A DNA stretch of 64,000 nucleotides from positions 1 to 64,000 of the forward strand of contig NZ_CBCSCO010000004.1 of NCBI RefSeq assembly GCF_965138505.1. The letters are read 5' to 3'. Below, piece after piece: positions 1 through 8,353 of this stretch. Below the pieces are notes generated by a model that did not search any database, had not been told where the DNA came from, and saw nothing but the letters and a program-made list of their open reading frames with translations. Each line of letters starts with the position of its first letter. Positions within the stretch are counted from its first letter, which is position 1. The position numbers and the translations under genes are program-made. The DNA is from Litorimonas haliclonae (GTDB taxonomy: Bacteria; Pseudomonadota; Alphaproteobacteria; Caulobacterales; Maricaulaceae).

Positions 1-106
1 GGGTTACGACGACATTTCCGCCGCCGCTGCCGCCACCTCCGCCGCAGGAAGCGAGCGCAAGCGCGGAAGCGCTGAGCAATGAAATGAGTATAGTTTTAGA
101 TTGCAT
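1..106 (-). CDS. Lipoprotein N-terminus, partial (runs off window start)
   Basis: Only the first 35 codons are present; the gene continues beyond base 1. The visible part is a classic lipoprotein signal peptide: M-Q-S-K, then a hydrophobic stretch, then the lipobox LASC with the lipidated cysteine at residue 21. A glycine/serine linker (GGGGGSGGG) follows. The ATG at 106 has an AAGGG about 12 bases upstream. The mature domain lies outside the window, so no function can be given. An outer-membrane or periplasm-facing lipoprotein is the safe reading. Confidence 0.7.
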   Translation of the reverse strand, partial: MQSKTILISLLSASALALASCGGGGGSGGGNVVVT

Positions 107-200
107 GGAACGCTTAACCCTTATTTATTATTAAAAATAATATCCGAAGGTATCGGAGAGGTTGCAAGTCACATTGGCAGAGAAATGAAGAATATTGCAC

Positions 201-233
201 AAAAAAAGGGTCAAACCGGGGAGGTTTGACCCT
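201..233 (-). terminator. Rho-independent terminator after carD
   Basis: A perfect 10-bp stem (GGGTCAAACC at 208-217 and its complement at 223-232) encloses a 5-base loop. On the minus strand it is followed by seven U residues (201-207). It sits 25 bases past the carD stop codon. Confidence 0.9.
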
Positions 234-257
234 TTAGATATAGAGTTTTAACTCAGG

Positions 258-890
258 TTAAGCGGCTTCTTCGTCGTCACCTTCTTCTGCAGCTTTGGCC
301 TCGGCCTCTTTTGCAGCTTTGGCAGCTTGGCGGTTACGGGCAGTGGTCAGGGTTTCGAGCACGTCGCCAAGAGCCACATCCCGAGACGTTTTGTTTATGG
401 CCGCTACTTCGCGGACCATACGGTCAATGGCAGATTCATAAAGCTGACGTTCGGAATAGCTCTGTTCAGGCTGCTCATCCGTGCGGTGAAGATCGCGAAC
501 CACTTCAGAGACCAGGATAAGGTCGCCGGAATTGATTTTGGCTTCATATTCCTGAGCGCGTCGCGACCACATAGTTCGTTTGATGCGGGCCCGGCCTTTT
601 AGCGTTGTGAAGGCGTCCTTCAATATGAGTTCGTTGGAAAGCGCGCGCATTCCGGAATTTGCCGCCTTGTCCGTTGGGACACGCAAAGTCATTTTGTCTT
701 GTTCGAATTTTACGACATAAACTTCGATATCAAATCCGGCGATGACTTCTTGTTCAACGCCTGTTACCTCACCGACGCCGTGCGCCGGATAAACAACATG
801 TTGACCGACCCGGAATGACGATTTGGATTTCTTTTTAGTCGATTTCTTCGCCCCGGATTTTTTTCCGGACGCTTTTTTCTCAGTAGCCAT
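258..890 (-). CDS. carD: CarD/CdnL-family transcription regulator
   Basis: 210 aa. After a lysine/serine-rich N-terminal tail (residues 1-25) comes the CarD RNA-polymerase-interaction domain, recognisable by FRVGQHVVYPAHGVGEVTG (about 26-44). A helical C-terminal domain follows, including the region around TMWSRRAQEYEAKINSGD. It ends in an Ala/Glu/Asp-rich acidic tail. Family members bind the beta subunit of RNA polymerase and stabilise open complexes, notably at rRNA promoters; that role is inferred here by family. It is on the same strand as fdxA, 180 bases downstream of it, with its own terminator, so it may be transcribed separately. Confidence 0.93.
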   Translation of the reverse strand: MATEKKASGKKSGAKKSTKKKSKSSFRVGQHVVYPAHGVGEVTGVEQEVIAGFDIEVYVVKFEQDKMTLRVPTDKAANSGMRALSNELILKDAFTTLKGRARIKRTMWSRRAQEYEAKINSGDLILVSEVVRDLHRTDEQPEQSYSERQLYESAIDRMVREVAAINKTSRDVALGDVLETLTTARNRQAAKAAKEAEAKAAEEGDDEEAA

Positions 891-1070
891 GAATGCTGAG
901 CCCTTTTTAATGGGTGTCGCATCTCACTAATGCGAAAACCCTTATGAAATACGCACAAACGGCGCGGCCTTTTTCAAAGCCGCACCGCTTATGTGAAAGA
1001 ACTATAACACAAATTTATCGAAAAAACCACTAGCCAAGCCAGAATTAACGGCCGAAAGCGCAGGAAAAGC

Positions 1071-1415
1071 TTATTCGTCGCCCGTTCCGGGCTTTTCGGA
1101 GAAATATTTCTCGAATTTTCCTGTCTCGGATTCGTAAGCTTCCCGATCTGCCGGAGGTTCTTTTTTGACTGTGATAACAGGCCAAAGCTCTGCATATTTC
1201 GAGTTGATCTCCAGCCACTTCCCGTCTGGGTCGTCTTCGGTATCAGGCACGATGGCGTCAACTGGACATTCAGGCTCACAAACGCCGCAATCAATGCATT
1301 CATCCGGGTGAATGACGAGCATGTTTTCGCCTTCATAGAAACAGTCGACGGGACAGACCTCGACACAGTCCATGAATTTACATTTTACGCATTCGTCTTT
1401 GACGATATAGGTCAC
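1071..1415 (-). CDS. fdxA: Ferredoxin FdxA (7Fe-8S type)
   Basis: 114 aa. Nine cysteines are at residues 9, 12, 17, 21, 25, 40, 43, 46 and 50, the spacing of Azotobacter-type ferredoxin I that holds one [3Fe-4S] and one [4Fe-4S] cluster. The sequence around VDCFYEGENMLVIHPDECID is typical of FdxA. It is a soluble cytoplasmic electron carrier. The C-terminal 60 residues form the acidic tail found in this family. It lies between carD and the S4 protein on the same strand, an arrangement I recall from many alphaproteobacteria. The electron-transfer partner is not evident from neighbours. Confidence 0.95.
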   Translation of the reverse strand: MTYIVKDECVKCKFMDCVEVCPVDCFYEGENMLVIHPDECIDCGVCEPECPVDAIVPDTEDDPDGKWLEINSKYAELWPVITVKKEPPADREAYESETGKFEKYFSEKPGTGDE

Positions 1416-1487
1416 GCGAGAGCTCTCCGTTGCAGGTTTGACAGGCCAATGCCGATGCGAGGCCGTTTTGTCAATATTCGCTTTTGC

Positions 1488-1817
1488 TTAGGACTGGATT
1501 TGGGCCTCACTTAGCCGTTTGTAAAGTCCCTGAGCCTCTTGGGCCGGGCCGCGGCGCGTCCCCGCTGCCAGCATTTCCACTGAGACCAGTTCTGCCCCCC
1601 GCATAAAGGTCACGTGATCGCCTGGTCGAATGAGGGTGTGAGGCTTTTTTGCTTTTTTCGTTTCCCCGTTTTTCAAGACTCTTATCTTTCGGCCCAGTAT
1701 CATGCGGGCGGCGAGGCTGCGTGTTTTCAACAACCGGGTTCGAAATAACCAGATATCAAGTCGACAAGACGTGTCTGTCGGGACGTCAGTTGCAGGTCGG
1801 TCGTTCAGACAGCTCAA
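1488..1817 (-). CDS. S4-domain RNA-binding protein (Hsp15-like)
   Basis: 109 aa. The core LDIWLFRTRLLKTRSLAARM followed by LGRKIRVLKNG and a PGDHVTF segment is an S4 RNA-binding domain like that of heat-shock protein Hsp15, which binds free 50S subunits carrying nascent chains. The only start compatible with the whole domain is TTG at 1817. It overlaps the stop codon of the upstream helicase by four bases (TTGA), implying translational coupling. The helicase partner suggests a shared role in RNA or ribosome handling; this is inference. Confidence 0.85.
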   Translation of the reverse strand: MSCLNDRPATDVPTDTSCRLDIWLFRTRLLKTRSLAARMILGRKIRVLKNGETKKAKKPHTLIRPGDHVTFMRGAELVSVEMLAAGTRRGPAQEAQGLYKRLSEAQIQS

Positions 1818-4795
1818 CTTTTTTTATCGCCTTTTTTCTTTTCGGATTTAGTGCCCGACGTTTTTTTATCTGTTTCAGAACTGCCGTCAATGTTCAACGC
1901 GGCTAAGGCGGCAAAAGGAGAGTTTTTGAGAGAGGCTTTGCCTTTTTGAGTAGAGCCGCCGCTTCCACCACTGCGATAAGCAGGTTTCGGTTTCCCTTTA
2001 AAGCCTTTTTGATGAGGTCTTTTTCGATGTTGCTGAGAGCCTTTCGGTTTGAACCCTTTTTGTCCGCGGGCGGCTGTGAGCCAAACTTCCTTATTTGCAA
2101 CTTCCGTCGTGGTGCCGTCTTCCGCATGGACGCGGTTATTATAAAGATTCAAATCATTCCGACCGGAGCTTTTCTTTGGCGTGCGCTTTGGCAATTCAGA
2201 AGACGTCTTCTTGTCCGCGTCTTCGCTTGCCGCAGTACCTTTCGCCGGTTTATCTTCGGGATTTGGTTCTGCTGAAGTGTTGTCTCGCGACTCGGGCGTT
2301 TTCTCTTCTGGAGACGTTTCTTCAGCTTTGGGTAAATCAGGAAGGCTTTCCCGAACTTCGGATTGGTAGCCTAAAGCAATCAGAACTTTTTGTGTGTCCT
2401 CATAGGTTCCGCCCAAGAGAGAAAGCATTTCCTGCATAATCTGAAAGGGGCGTCCCTTTGTGTCTGCTCCGGGTATTTTGCCGAACTGATCCTGCGCTTG
2501 GCGTATCATCAGGCTTAATCGGTTAAGGATGTCGAGACGCACGATACGGGTGCCAACGGCCCGGTAGCCCGCCAAAGCCAAGGCGCTTTCGCTGAATTTG
2601 TCACTCTGCAAGTCACCTTCATTAGGAATTGAGGTGACACCAGCAAAGGGAATGAAGGGGGTTTTGTCGCCGCCCGCGCCGTAAGCGTTCAACAGACTCA
2701 ATAGGCGAGCTGGTTTAGGCTTAAGCATTTCGGGCATATAGACATTATAGAATCCAAACTGGACCCCTAACTCGCGTAGTTGACGCCGAGCATCCTGATT
2801 GAGATTTTGGATGGTTTTAAGGTGGTCGCGACGTTCGACAGAGCCGTTATTTTCCAAAAGGGTGTACGCGAAACCTTTGGCTTCTGGCAGCGCGTCTTCT
2901 TGATCTTTGAAATCCCGAAGTCCTTTTAACGGCCCAAGATGAGCTGTGACTTCAGCGCGCAAATATTCGCGCATACGATCTGAAGCAAGGTTTTGAAGGT
3001 TGGCATTGGCGAAGTCGCTGGCAATGACTTCGGCGTCCGGCGTGAAGACGGACCCGCTTGGCGCGATACGGCCCACGATCATGCCGCCCCAAAGAATTTC
3101 ACCCTTTTCGGAAAGCGTGAAAATATTGTGGGCGCCGCCGCAGAGACTTGTCAAGCGTCTGTCTATTTCAGGGGCAACCGCTTTGGCGGCGGCCGCGTCC
3201 AAGGCTTTTGCTTCGAGTCCCGATCCACTGACATCCGGTTTGAATGTCAGCCCATATAATTGACCAATGAGGTGGTCATCTACGAACACATCCCCGTTAT
3301 CTTTTATTGTTGCGCTCATATAGGCGTCGGCTCCTATGCCTTTTAATAGCTTGCTGGTACGCTTATCTACAAATCGCGCAATTAAGCTCGCATGTAGCGC
3401 ATCCGATAGGCGGTCTTCAACCTCGCGAGCGTGATTTGCTAATGTTTTTCCGTAATCAAGGTTATTTTTTGGCATCCAATTGGATTTTGATGCACAATAT
3501 GCCCAGGTTCGGATGCTTGCAAGGCGAGCGGAGAGTTCCTGAACGCCTCCGGATGTATCATCCAAGCGGTCAATCCTTTGTATCATGAAGGCACTGGATA
3601 GCCTTCCTCCGCCTTTGACTAATATGCGATAAATATCCTGCAAGAGCCGGACATGCGCGTCGATTGTGAGGTTTCGGAAATCCGGTATCTGGCACACCTC
3701 CCATAACTGCCTGACTTGTGCAGGCACTTTGATTCGCTGAGAAATTTCATCAATGGCCATGAGGCGTTCAAGCGCCGCTTCATCCTCTGCCCCTTTGATT
3801 CTGCGGAGACGTTTGGTCGGCCGCGGCGCGTGGAGCGTGTCGACTAATGAGGCTAGAGTAGAGAAGTCGAGCTTTGAGTTTCTCCATTCCGCGTAATCAA
3901 GAGGTTCAAATTCGTGATTCTCTATACGTTTGACGAGTTCGTCGTCCATGACCGGACAGTCACCGGTTGTGCCAAAGGTTCCGTCATTTCGAAAACGGCC
4001 CGCTCGTCCAGCAATTTGTCCGGCTTCCATCGGCGTTAAATAGCGCCTGCGCCGGCCGTCATATTTAGTAAGGCCGGCAAAGGCGACATGATCTGTATCC
4101 AGATTAAGCCCCATGCCGACCGCGTCGGTGGCGACAAGAAAATCCACATCGCCGTTTTGGAACATTTCGGCCTGAGCATTTCTGGTGCGGGGGGATAAAC
4201 CGCCCATGACAACCGCCGCTCCGCCTCTATAGCGCCGGATAAGTTCGGCAATGGCGTAAACTTCGGCGGCAGAAAAGGCGACAATAACAGAGCGCTTTGG
4301 CAGGCGCGTTAATTTCTTCGCGCCGTCATAATGTAATGTCGAGAATCGCTCTCGTCGTTCAAATCGGATCTTAGGGACCAGAGTTTTCAAAACGGGCCGC
4401 GCGGTTTCCGCTCCCAGAAACAATGTTTCTTCCTGTCCGCGGGCGTTAAGGACGCGGTCTGTAAAAATGTGCCCTCTTTCGTGGTTTGCCATCAACTGCA
4501 CTTCGTCGACTGCCAAGAAGGCAAAGCGCCGATCTATGGGCATAGCTTCGACCGTGCAGACGAAATATCGCGCTTTGGGCGGCACAATTTTTTCTTCGCC
4601 GGTAATTAAAGCAACCTGAGCCGCGCCTTTTTGTGCGATTATACGGTCATAGATTTCCCGCGCCAGAAGACGTAGTGGCAGGCCAATAACGCCACTTGAT
4701 CGCCCAAGCATGCGCTCTACGGCGTAATGTGTTTTGCCCGTATTTGTCGGGCCCAGCACCGCTGTGACAGTTGCAGGATTGAGAGGGGAGGCCAT
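1814..4795 (-). CDS. SUV3-like DExH-box RNA helicase
   Basis: 993 aa. It has Walker A GPTNTGKT at residues 15-22, the DEVQ Walker B box at 97-100, a helicase C-terminal core with the ATDAVGMGLNLD segment and motif VI GQIAGRAGR. This places it in the SUV3 family, whose mitochondrial members work with RNA-degrading exonucleases. A long middle region (about 330-800) carries no motif I recognise. The C-terminal ~190 residues are low-complexity and rich in Lys, Ser, Glu and Gly (with stretches such as KRPHQKGFKGKPKPAYR), a probable disordered RNA-binding tail. It lies between the DUF3108 gene and the S4 gene, overlapping the latter by 4 bases. Confidence 0.92.
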   Translation of the reverse strand: MASPLNPATVTAVLGPTNTGKTHYAVERMLGRSSGVIGLPLRLLAREIYDRIIAQKGAAQVALITGEEKIVPPKARYFVCTVEAMPIDRRFAFLAVDEVQLMANHERGHIFTDRVLNARGQEETLFLGAETARPVLKTLVPKIRFERRERFSTLHYDGAKKLTRLPKRSVIVAFSAAEVYAIAELIRRYRGGAAVVMGGLSPRTRNAQAEMFQNGDVDFLVATDAVGMGLNLDTDHVAFAGLTKYDGRRRRYLTPMEAGQIAGRAGRFRNDGTFGTTGDCPVMDDELVKRIENHEFEPLDYAEWRNSKLDFSTLASLVDTLHAPRPTKRLRRIKGAEDEAALERLMAIDEISQRIKVPAQVRQLWEVCQIPDFRNLTIDAHVRLLQDIYRILVKGGGRLSSAFMIQRIDRLDDTSGGVQELSARLASIRTWAYCASKSNWMPKNNLDYGKTLANHAREVEDRLSDALHASLIARFVDKRTSKLLKGIGADAYMSATIKDNGDVFVDDHLIGQLYGLTFKPDVSGSGLEAKALDAAAAKAVAPEIDRRLTSLCGGAHNIFTLSEKGEILWGGMIVGRIAPSGSVFTPDAEVIASDFANANLQNLASDRMREYLRAEVTAHLGPLKGLRDFKDQEDALPEAKGFAYTLLENNGSVERRDHLKTIQNLNQDARRQLRELGVQFGFYNVYMPEMLKPKPARLLSLLNAYGAGGDKTPFIPFAGVTSIPNEGDLQSDKFSESALALAGYRAVGTRIVRLDILNRLSLMIRQAQDQFGKIPGADTKGRPFQIMQEMLSLLGGTYEDTQKVLIALGYQSEVRESLPDLPKAEETSPEEKTPESRDNTSAEPNPEDKPAKGTAASEDADKKTSSELPKRTPKKSSGRNDLNLYNNRVHAEDGTTTEVANKEVWLTAARGQKGFKPKGSQQHRKRPHQKGFKGKPKPAYRSGGSGGSTQKGKASLKNSPFAALAALNIDGSSETDKKTSGTKSEKKKGDKKS

Positions 4796-4869
4796 AACGC
4801 CTGTCTGACTGATTCAAATTGGAATGACAACGCCTCAGTCTGGATCAGCCAGGCTAAATTGGCAGGACG

Positions 4870-5790
4870 TTATTCACTCGCATAATGAATAACTTCGTCG
4901 CCGGGTAGGACATATTCCATTTCGTCCACTTTCAAAACGGCCGTAATCGCACTTATTTTGTAGGTGAACCGAATCGGGATGTAGAGACCAAGTTCCGGGT
5001 AGTGTTTAAAGTAGACATTAACGGGTTGGCTGCTTTCCTCGTCTTCAGGGAGGTCTTCGGGGTCAAACCCGGAAATTGGTTCATAATAGACGTCACAGCT
5101 TATGGTCTCTGACTTGTAATCGTCAAATTTCAGGCGGCGCGTGCCGTCCCGTTCCATGCGAAGGCCGTAATGCTGTTTGGAATCAAAAACGCGAACCGTT
5201 CCATTGCAAACCTCTCCCTTATTCGCGAAGCCCCGCATCATCATATTTAAAATGGCGGAAAGGGTATCATCGGCCAGATACCTTTCTTCTGGAGTCGCGG
5301 GAGGCACGCCCTGACTGCCGAGCGGAGGCTTTATACTGACATCGACTTGTTCGGCCTCGTCATCATATATCATTTCAACGCGGCGACTTTTTTTATCTAG
5401 GTTTTGCTGGACGTGATAGTCGGGGCGCAGCCCTTGCGAATCGTGGGTGCCTTTGGAAACCGCCCATATTTCGAGCTTTTTCAATAGGGCGCCCAAGCCA
5501 GACGTTTTGATGTCTGAATAAACGGCGTACTCTGTTTGGTTATACCAACCGGAATAGTTGGAGCGGATCATACGTAATCCGAAGATATAGCCCTTGAGTT
5601 TAAACCGAAATTGCGTGGCGTCCTGGCCCGGAACCGGAACCTGATAGAAGGTCTCATTGATATTTCGCTCGTTTAAGCCATCAATATTGCGTTCGTGATC
5701 CATCAGATTAACGGCGCTGGCAGAGAGGGGGAGAACCACCCCAGCCAACAGACTTGTCAAAGCAAGTTTCGCAAATCTTATCGCACGCAT
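4870..5790 (-). CDS. DUF3108 periplasmic protein
   Basis: 306 aa from the ATG at 5790, which has a GGAGA site upstream; a longer frame to 5826 would put 12 hydrophilic residues before the signal peptide. Residues 1-26 (MRAIRFAKLALTSLLAGVVL and on to SASA) form a cleavable Sec signal. The rest is beta-rich with the FRFKLKGYIFGLRM and NVYFKHYPELGLYIPIRF segments typical of DUF3108 proteins, which are found beside rpmB in many alphaproteobacteria. Function is unknown; a periplasmic or outer-membrane-linked role is inferred from the signal peptide. Confidence 0.82.
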   Translation of the reverse strand: MRAIRFAKLALTSLLAGVVLPLSASAVNLMDHERNIDGLNERNINETFYQVPVPGQDATQFRFKLKGYIFGLRMIRSNYSGWYNQTEYAVYSDIKTSGLGALLKKLEIWAVSKGTHDSQGLRPDYHVQQNLDKKSRRVEMIYDDEAEQVDVSIKPPLGSQGVPPATPEERYLADDTLSAILNMMMRGFANKGEVCNGTVRVFDSKQHYGLRMERDGTRRLKFDDYKSETISCDVYYEPISGFDPEDLPEDEESSQPVNVYFKHYPELGLYIPIRFTYKISAITAVLKVDEMEYVLPGDEVIHYASE

Positions 5791-6056
5791 GTCAGGGTCT
5801 CCGTTCTGTCTCTCTGCTCTTGCCATGACATACTCACCTTAGCTATAAGCTGAGCAAGGTAACGTGTATTCAGTTCATCTGCGTGACAATTCAGTCACAC
5901 TCTATGTTAAGCGCTCTGGATTACGGATACATATTACAGATATCTTCGCGAATGGGGGGTTGACCTTCGGCAAACATCGCTCTAATTCGCCCCCACTTCC
6001 GCCCGCTGCACGATAATCTCGTGGTTGCGCGGGCCTTTATTGTTTTTAGGTGCACT

Positions 6057-6353
6057 ATGTCCCGTCGTTGCGATTTGTTAGATACCGGCCCAATGTCCGG
6101 AAACACTGTGTCTCACTCGAAGATTCACACGCGTCGTCGTTTTGAAGTCAATCTTTGTAATGTCACGCTCTTGTCCGACTCTCTTGGCCAAAAGTTTAAA
6201 GTACGTATTGCGGCGAAAACGCTTCGTACTGTTGACACAAAGGGCGGTCTTGATGCCTTTCTTCTTGGCACAAAGAATCACAAGCTGACTGAAAAAGCGA
6301 AGAGAATTAAAAAAGCTGTTTTGAAGAGCCGCGCTGAAATCGAAGCCGCGTAA
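6057..6353 (+). CDS. rpmB: 50S ribosomal protein L28
   Basis: 98 aa. It begins MSRRCDLLDTGPMSGNTVSH, the standard alphaproteobacterial L28 N-terminus, so the start is the ATG at 6057 and not the upstream in-frame codon at 6021. It contains the HTRRRFEVNLCNVTL segment and the basic C-terminus. Transcription is separate from its neighbours: it diverges from the DUF3108 gene across a 266-base gap and is followed by a strong terminator. Confidence 0.97.
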   Translation: MSRRCDLLDTGPMSGNTVSHSKIHTRRRFEVNLCNVTLLSDSLGQKFKVRIAAKTLRTVDTKGGLDAFLLGTKNHKLTEKAKRIKKAVLKSRAEIEAA

Positions 6354-6376
6354 TTCAAAAATATCTTTTGAAGATC

Positions 6377-6402
6377 AACCCGCCCTTGAGGCGGGTTTTT
6401 TT
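6377..6402 (+). terminator. Rho-independent terminator after rpmB
   Basis: The stem AACCCGCC / GGCGGGTT encloses the loop CTTGA-type spacer and runs into seven T residues, 24 bases past the rpmB stop. Confidence 0.92.
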
Positions 6403-6453
6403 GTGGGCTGAAAGAGCCTTGACCCAAGGCTTCGTATAGGTCGTTATAAGTGT

Positions 6454-6954
6454 ATGACGTCAACGCCCCCGATCAGGCCATCTGAGGCCATATTAGCGTT
6501 TTACCACAAGCGCTTCGATTTTGAGTCCCGCGCCCGTCGGTCAGAATTCTGGTGGGTGCAGCTGGCGTATTTTCTTGTCGGCCTCGTTGCGGCAAGCATA
6601 GAAAAGGCTATTTTGGGTTATCCAGAAACGCAAATTGGAACGCCCGTCATATTACTTGTGGAAATCGTATTTTTGATTCCTTTGGCATCTCTGACAGCGC
6701 GCCGCCTTCATGATGTTGGTTTGACGGGGTGGGCGCAATTGCCGGCCTTTATATTATATATTGAATATTTACCGGGTTATGAAGGATTTGTTCTCAATGG
6801 ATTTGAAACGGGAGGCCCTGAAAGAGTTCTCACTATTTTGATGTATATTTACCTTGTCTGGATATTATTTTATTTAATCCGAAACGGCGAGACGGGGGTG
6901 AACCGGTTTGGTGAAAACCCGAAAGAGCCGCTCCTTTCTGACACATTTGATTAG
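6454..6954 (+). CDS. DUF805 inner-membrane protein
   Basis: 166 aa with about four hydrophobic segments. The N-terminal motif FDFESRARRSEFWWVQL and the ARRLHDVGLTGWAQLP motif between segments two and three are the hallmarks of DUF805 (YhaH/YhaI-like) proteins. No biochemical role is established for the family. It stands alone, just past the rpmB terminator, and converges on rlmB with only 3 bases between the stop codons. Confidence 0.88.
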   Translation: MTSTPPIRPSEAILAFYHKRFDFESRARRSEFWWVQLAYFLVGLVAASIEKAILGYPETQIGTPVILLVEIVFLIPLASLTARRLHDVGLTGWAQLPAFILYIEYLPGYEGFVLNGFETGGPERVLTILMYIYLVWILFYLIRNGETGVNRFGENPKEPLLSDTFD

Positions 6955-6957
6955 CGG

Positions 6958-7911
6958 CTAACCTCGCCGCGCCTCATAAAGAGCAATGCCGGCAGCGGTG
7001 GCGACATTCAGGCTCTCTGCTTGGCCCGGAACGTCTTGACTCATCATCGGAATTTTAGCGAGTTGATCGCAATTCTTTCTGACGCGATCTCTAAGGCCCG
7101 GACCTTCGGCGCCCATAACGATGACCTGTCTGCCGCCGCCGGATAGGGCCTGAGATAAGGTAAGATTCGTTTCCCCGGCCAGTCCGGTGACGATCCACCC
7201 GATTCGTTGCAGGGATTGAATGGCGTTACTGATATTGGTTTCCTGACAAACCGGCACGGTTTCAAGACAGCCCACCGCCACTTTCGCTAGGGCGCCCGAG
7301 AGGGGCGGGGACTTGCGGGTTTGCATGACAAGCGCTGTTACGCCAAAAGCAGAGGCCAGACGTAACATGGCCCCGACATTGTGAGGGTCCGTTATCTGAT
7401 CCAGTACGAGAATGAGACCGTTTCCGTTTGTCTCTTCAAAATCGCTCTCAGCCAGCATTTCCAAGCTTGGCCATTCCAGGGGGGCGGCTTTAACGGCAAT
7501 GCCCTGATGCGCAGTATCAGACCCAAGAATTTTGCTGAGCGCAGAAGGAATTACAACCTTTGGCGTCGGAGAGCCTTGCGGAAGTTGAATGCGGCCTCGA
7601 GCGCCTTCAGTGATAAGAACTTCATGAATCGTGCGCCTTGGATTGGAGAGCGCTGCGAGCGCGGCATGTGTGCCCCAAATCCATCCGGCTCCGCCTTCGC
7701 GGCCCGCGCCTGAACGTCGGGGTTTTTGATCCGAGCGCGGTGAGTCGTCATTTCCTCGGGATTTAGGAGATCTTGGCTTAGAAGTTGCGCCGTGAGACCG
7801 CATTCCATAGGCTTTTTTGCGAGGACCACTGTCTGACGCGGACGAATTTGGGCCCTGACGTGTTTTCTTGCCTGTTTTTCTTTGAAATCCGCTATTGCGT
7901 GATGATGTCAT
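6958..7911 (-). CDS. rlmB: 23S rRNA (guanosine-2'-O-)-methyltransferase RlmB, SpoU/TrmH family
   Basis: 317 aa from the ATG at 7911. A long basic, low-complexity N-terminus (about 75 residues rich in Ser, Arg, Lys) precedes the substrate-binding domain starting near IWGTHAALAALSNP. The SPOUT methyltransferase domain shows the three SpoU motifs: LDQITDPHNVGAMLRLA, VIVMGAEGPGLRD and ESLNVATAAGIALYE. RlmB uses S-adenosylmethionine to methylate G2251 in the 23S rRNA P loop. RlmB and TrmH-like paralogues are hard to separate by eye, but this two-domain form and the neighbouring ribosomal genes fit RlmB. Confidence 0.85.
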   Translation of the reverse strand: MTSSRNSGFQRKTGKKTRQGPNSSASDSGPRKKAYGMRSHGATSKPRSPKSRGNDDSPRSDQKPRRSGAGREGGAGWIWGTHAALAALSNPRRTIHEVLITEGARGRIQLPQGSPTPKVVIPSALSKILGSDTAHQGIAVKAAPLEWPSLEMLAESDFEETNGNGLILVLDQITDPHNVGAMLRLASAFGVTALVMQTRKSPPLSGALAKVAVGCLETVPVCQETNISNAIQSLQRIGWIVTGLAGETNLTLSQALSGGGRQVIVMGAEGPGLRDRVRKNCDQLAKIPMMSQDVPGQAESLNVATAAGIALYEARRG

Positions 7912-8052
7912 GGTCTCTATACGTCCGCTGATATTGAACAGGTCTCTGTACACGAAGCGGCTAACATGCTTGCCGCCCAACTGACAGAGTATTTTTTGTT
8001 GGAGGCAACGAAACTTCGATTTTGTTCTGCGGCCAGAACGAAATCTTCGGTA

Positions 8053-8137
8053 GGAGAGGTGGCCGAGTGGTTAAAGGCGTCAGACTGTAAATCTGATCAC
8101 TATGTGTACGTTGGTTCGAATCCAACCCTCTCCACCA
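8053..8137 (+). tRNA. tRNA-Tyr (GTA)
   Basis: 85 nt including an encoded CCA. The acceptor GGAGAGG pairs with CCTCTCC (8127-8133). The anticodon GTA lies in CTGTAAA. A long variable arm is present, as expected for bacterial tRNA-Tyr, and the T arm is GTTGG-TTCGAAT-CCAAC. Confidence 0.97.
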
Positions 8138-8166
8138 CCTTCAGCAGAAGGTAAAAATATTTTACC

Positions 8167-8240
8167 GCGGGCGTTGTGTAGTGGTAAGACCTCAGCCTTC
8201 CAAGCTGATGACGCGGGTTCGATTCCCGCCGCCCGCTCCA
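8167..8240 (+). tRNA. tRNA-Gly (TCC)
   Basis: 74 nt including an encoded CCA. The acceptor GCGGGCG pairs with CGCCCGC (8230-8236); the anticodon TCC lies in CTTCCAA. It is 29 bases after tRNA-Tyr and probably in the same primary transcript. A short hairpin CCCCT-AGAGC-AGGGG (8246-8260) follows and may be a processing signal. Confidence 0.97.
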
Positions 8241-8353
8241 AATAACCCCTAGAGCAGGGGCCCTTGAAATGGGGTTACGGAGCCCTACTTAAGGGCAAGC
8301 AATCAAACCGGGGTCGGATAAGTTATCTGGTCCCACAACATGTGAGAGTAAAC

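Noticed and set aside
958..990. GC-rich inverted repeat after fdxA as a terminator
   Set aside because: The GCGGC/GCCGC arms are short and no U run follows on the minus strand.
989..1366. 125-codon frame overlapping fdxA on the same strand
   Set aside because: Alternate frame of fdxA with no family resemblance.
2993..3263. Two overlapping 87-88 codon frames opposite the helicase
   Set aside because: Shadow frames in a GC-rich gene; no start signals.
7966..8154. 62-codon frame over tRNA-Tyr
   Set aside because: Its C-terminal half is the tRNA gene itself (the familiar false GEVAEWLKASDCKSD peptide).
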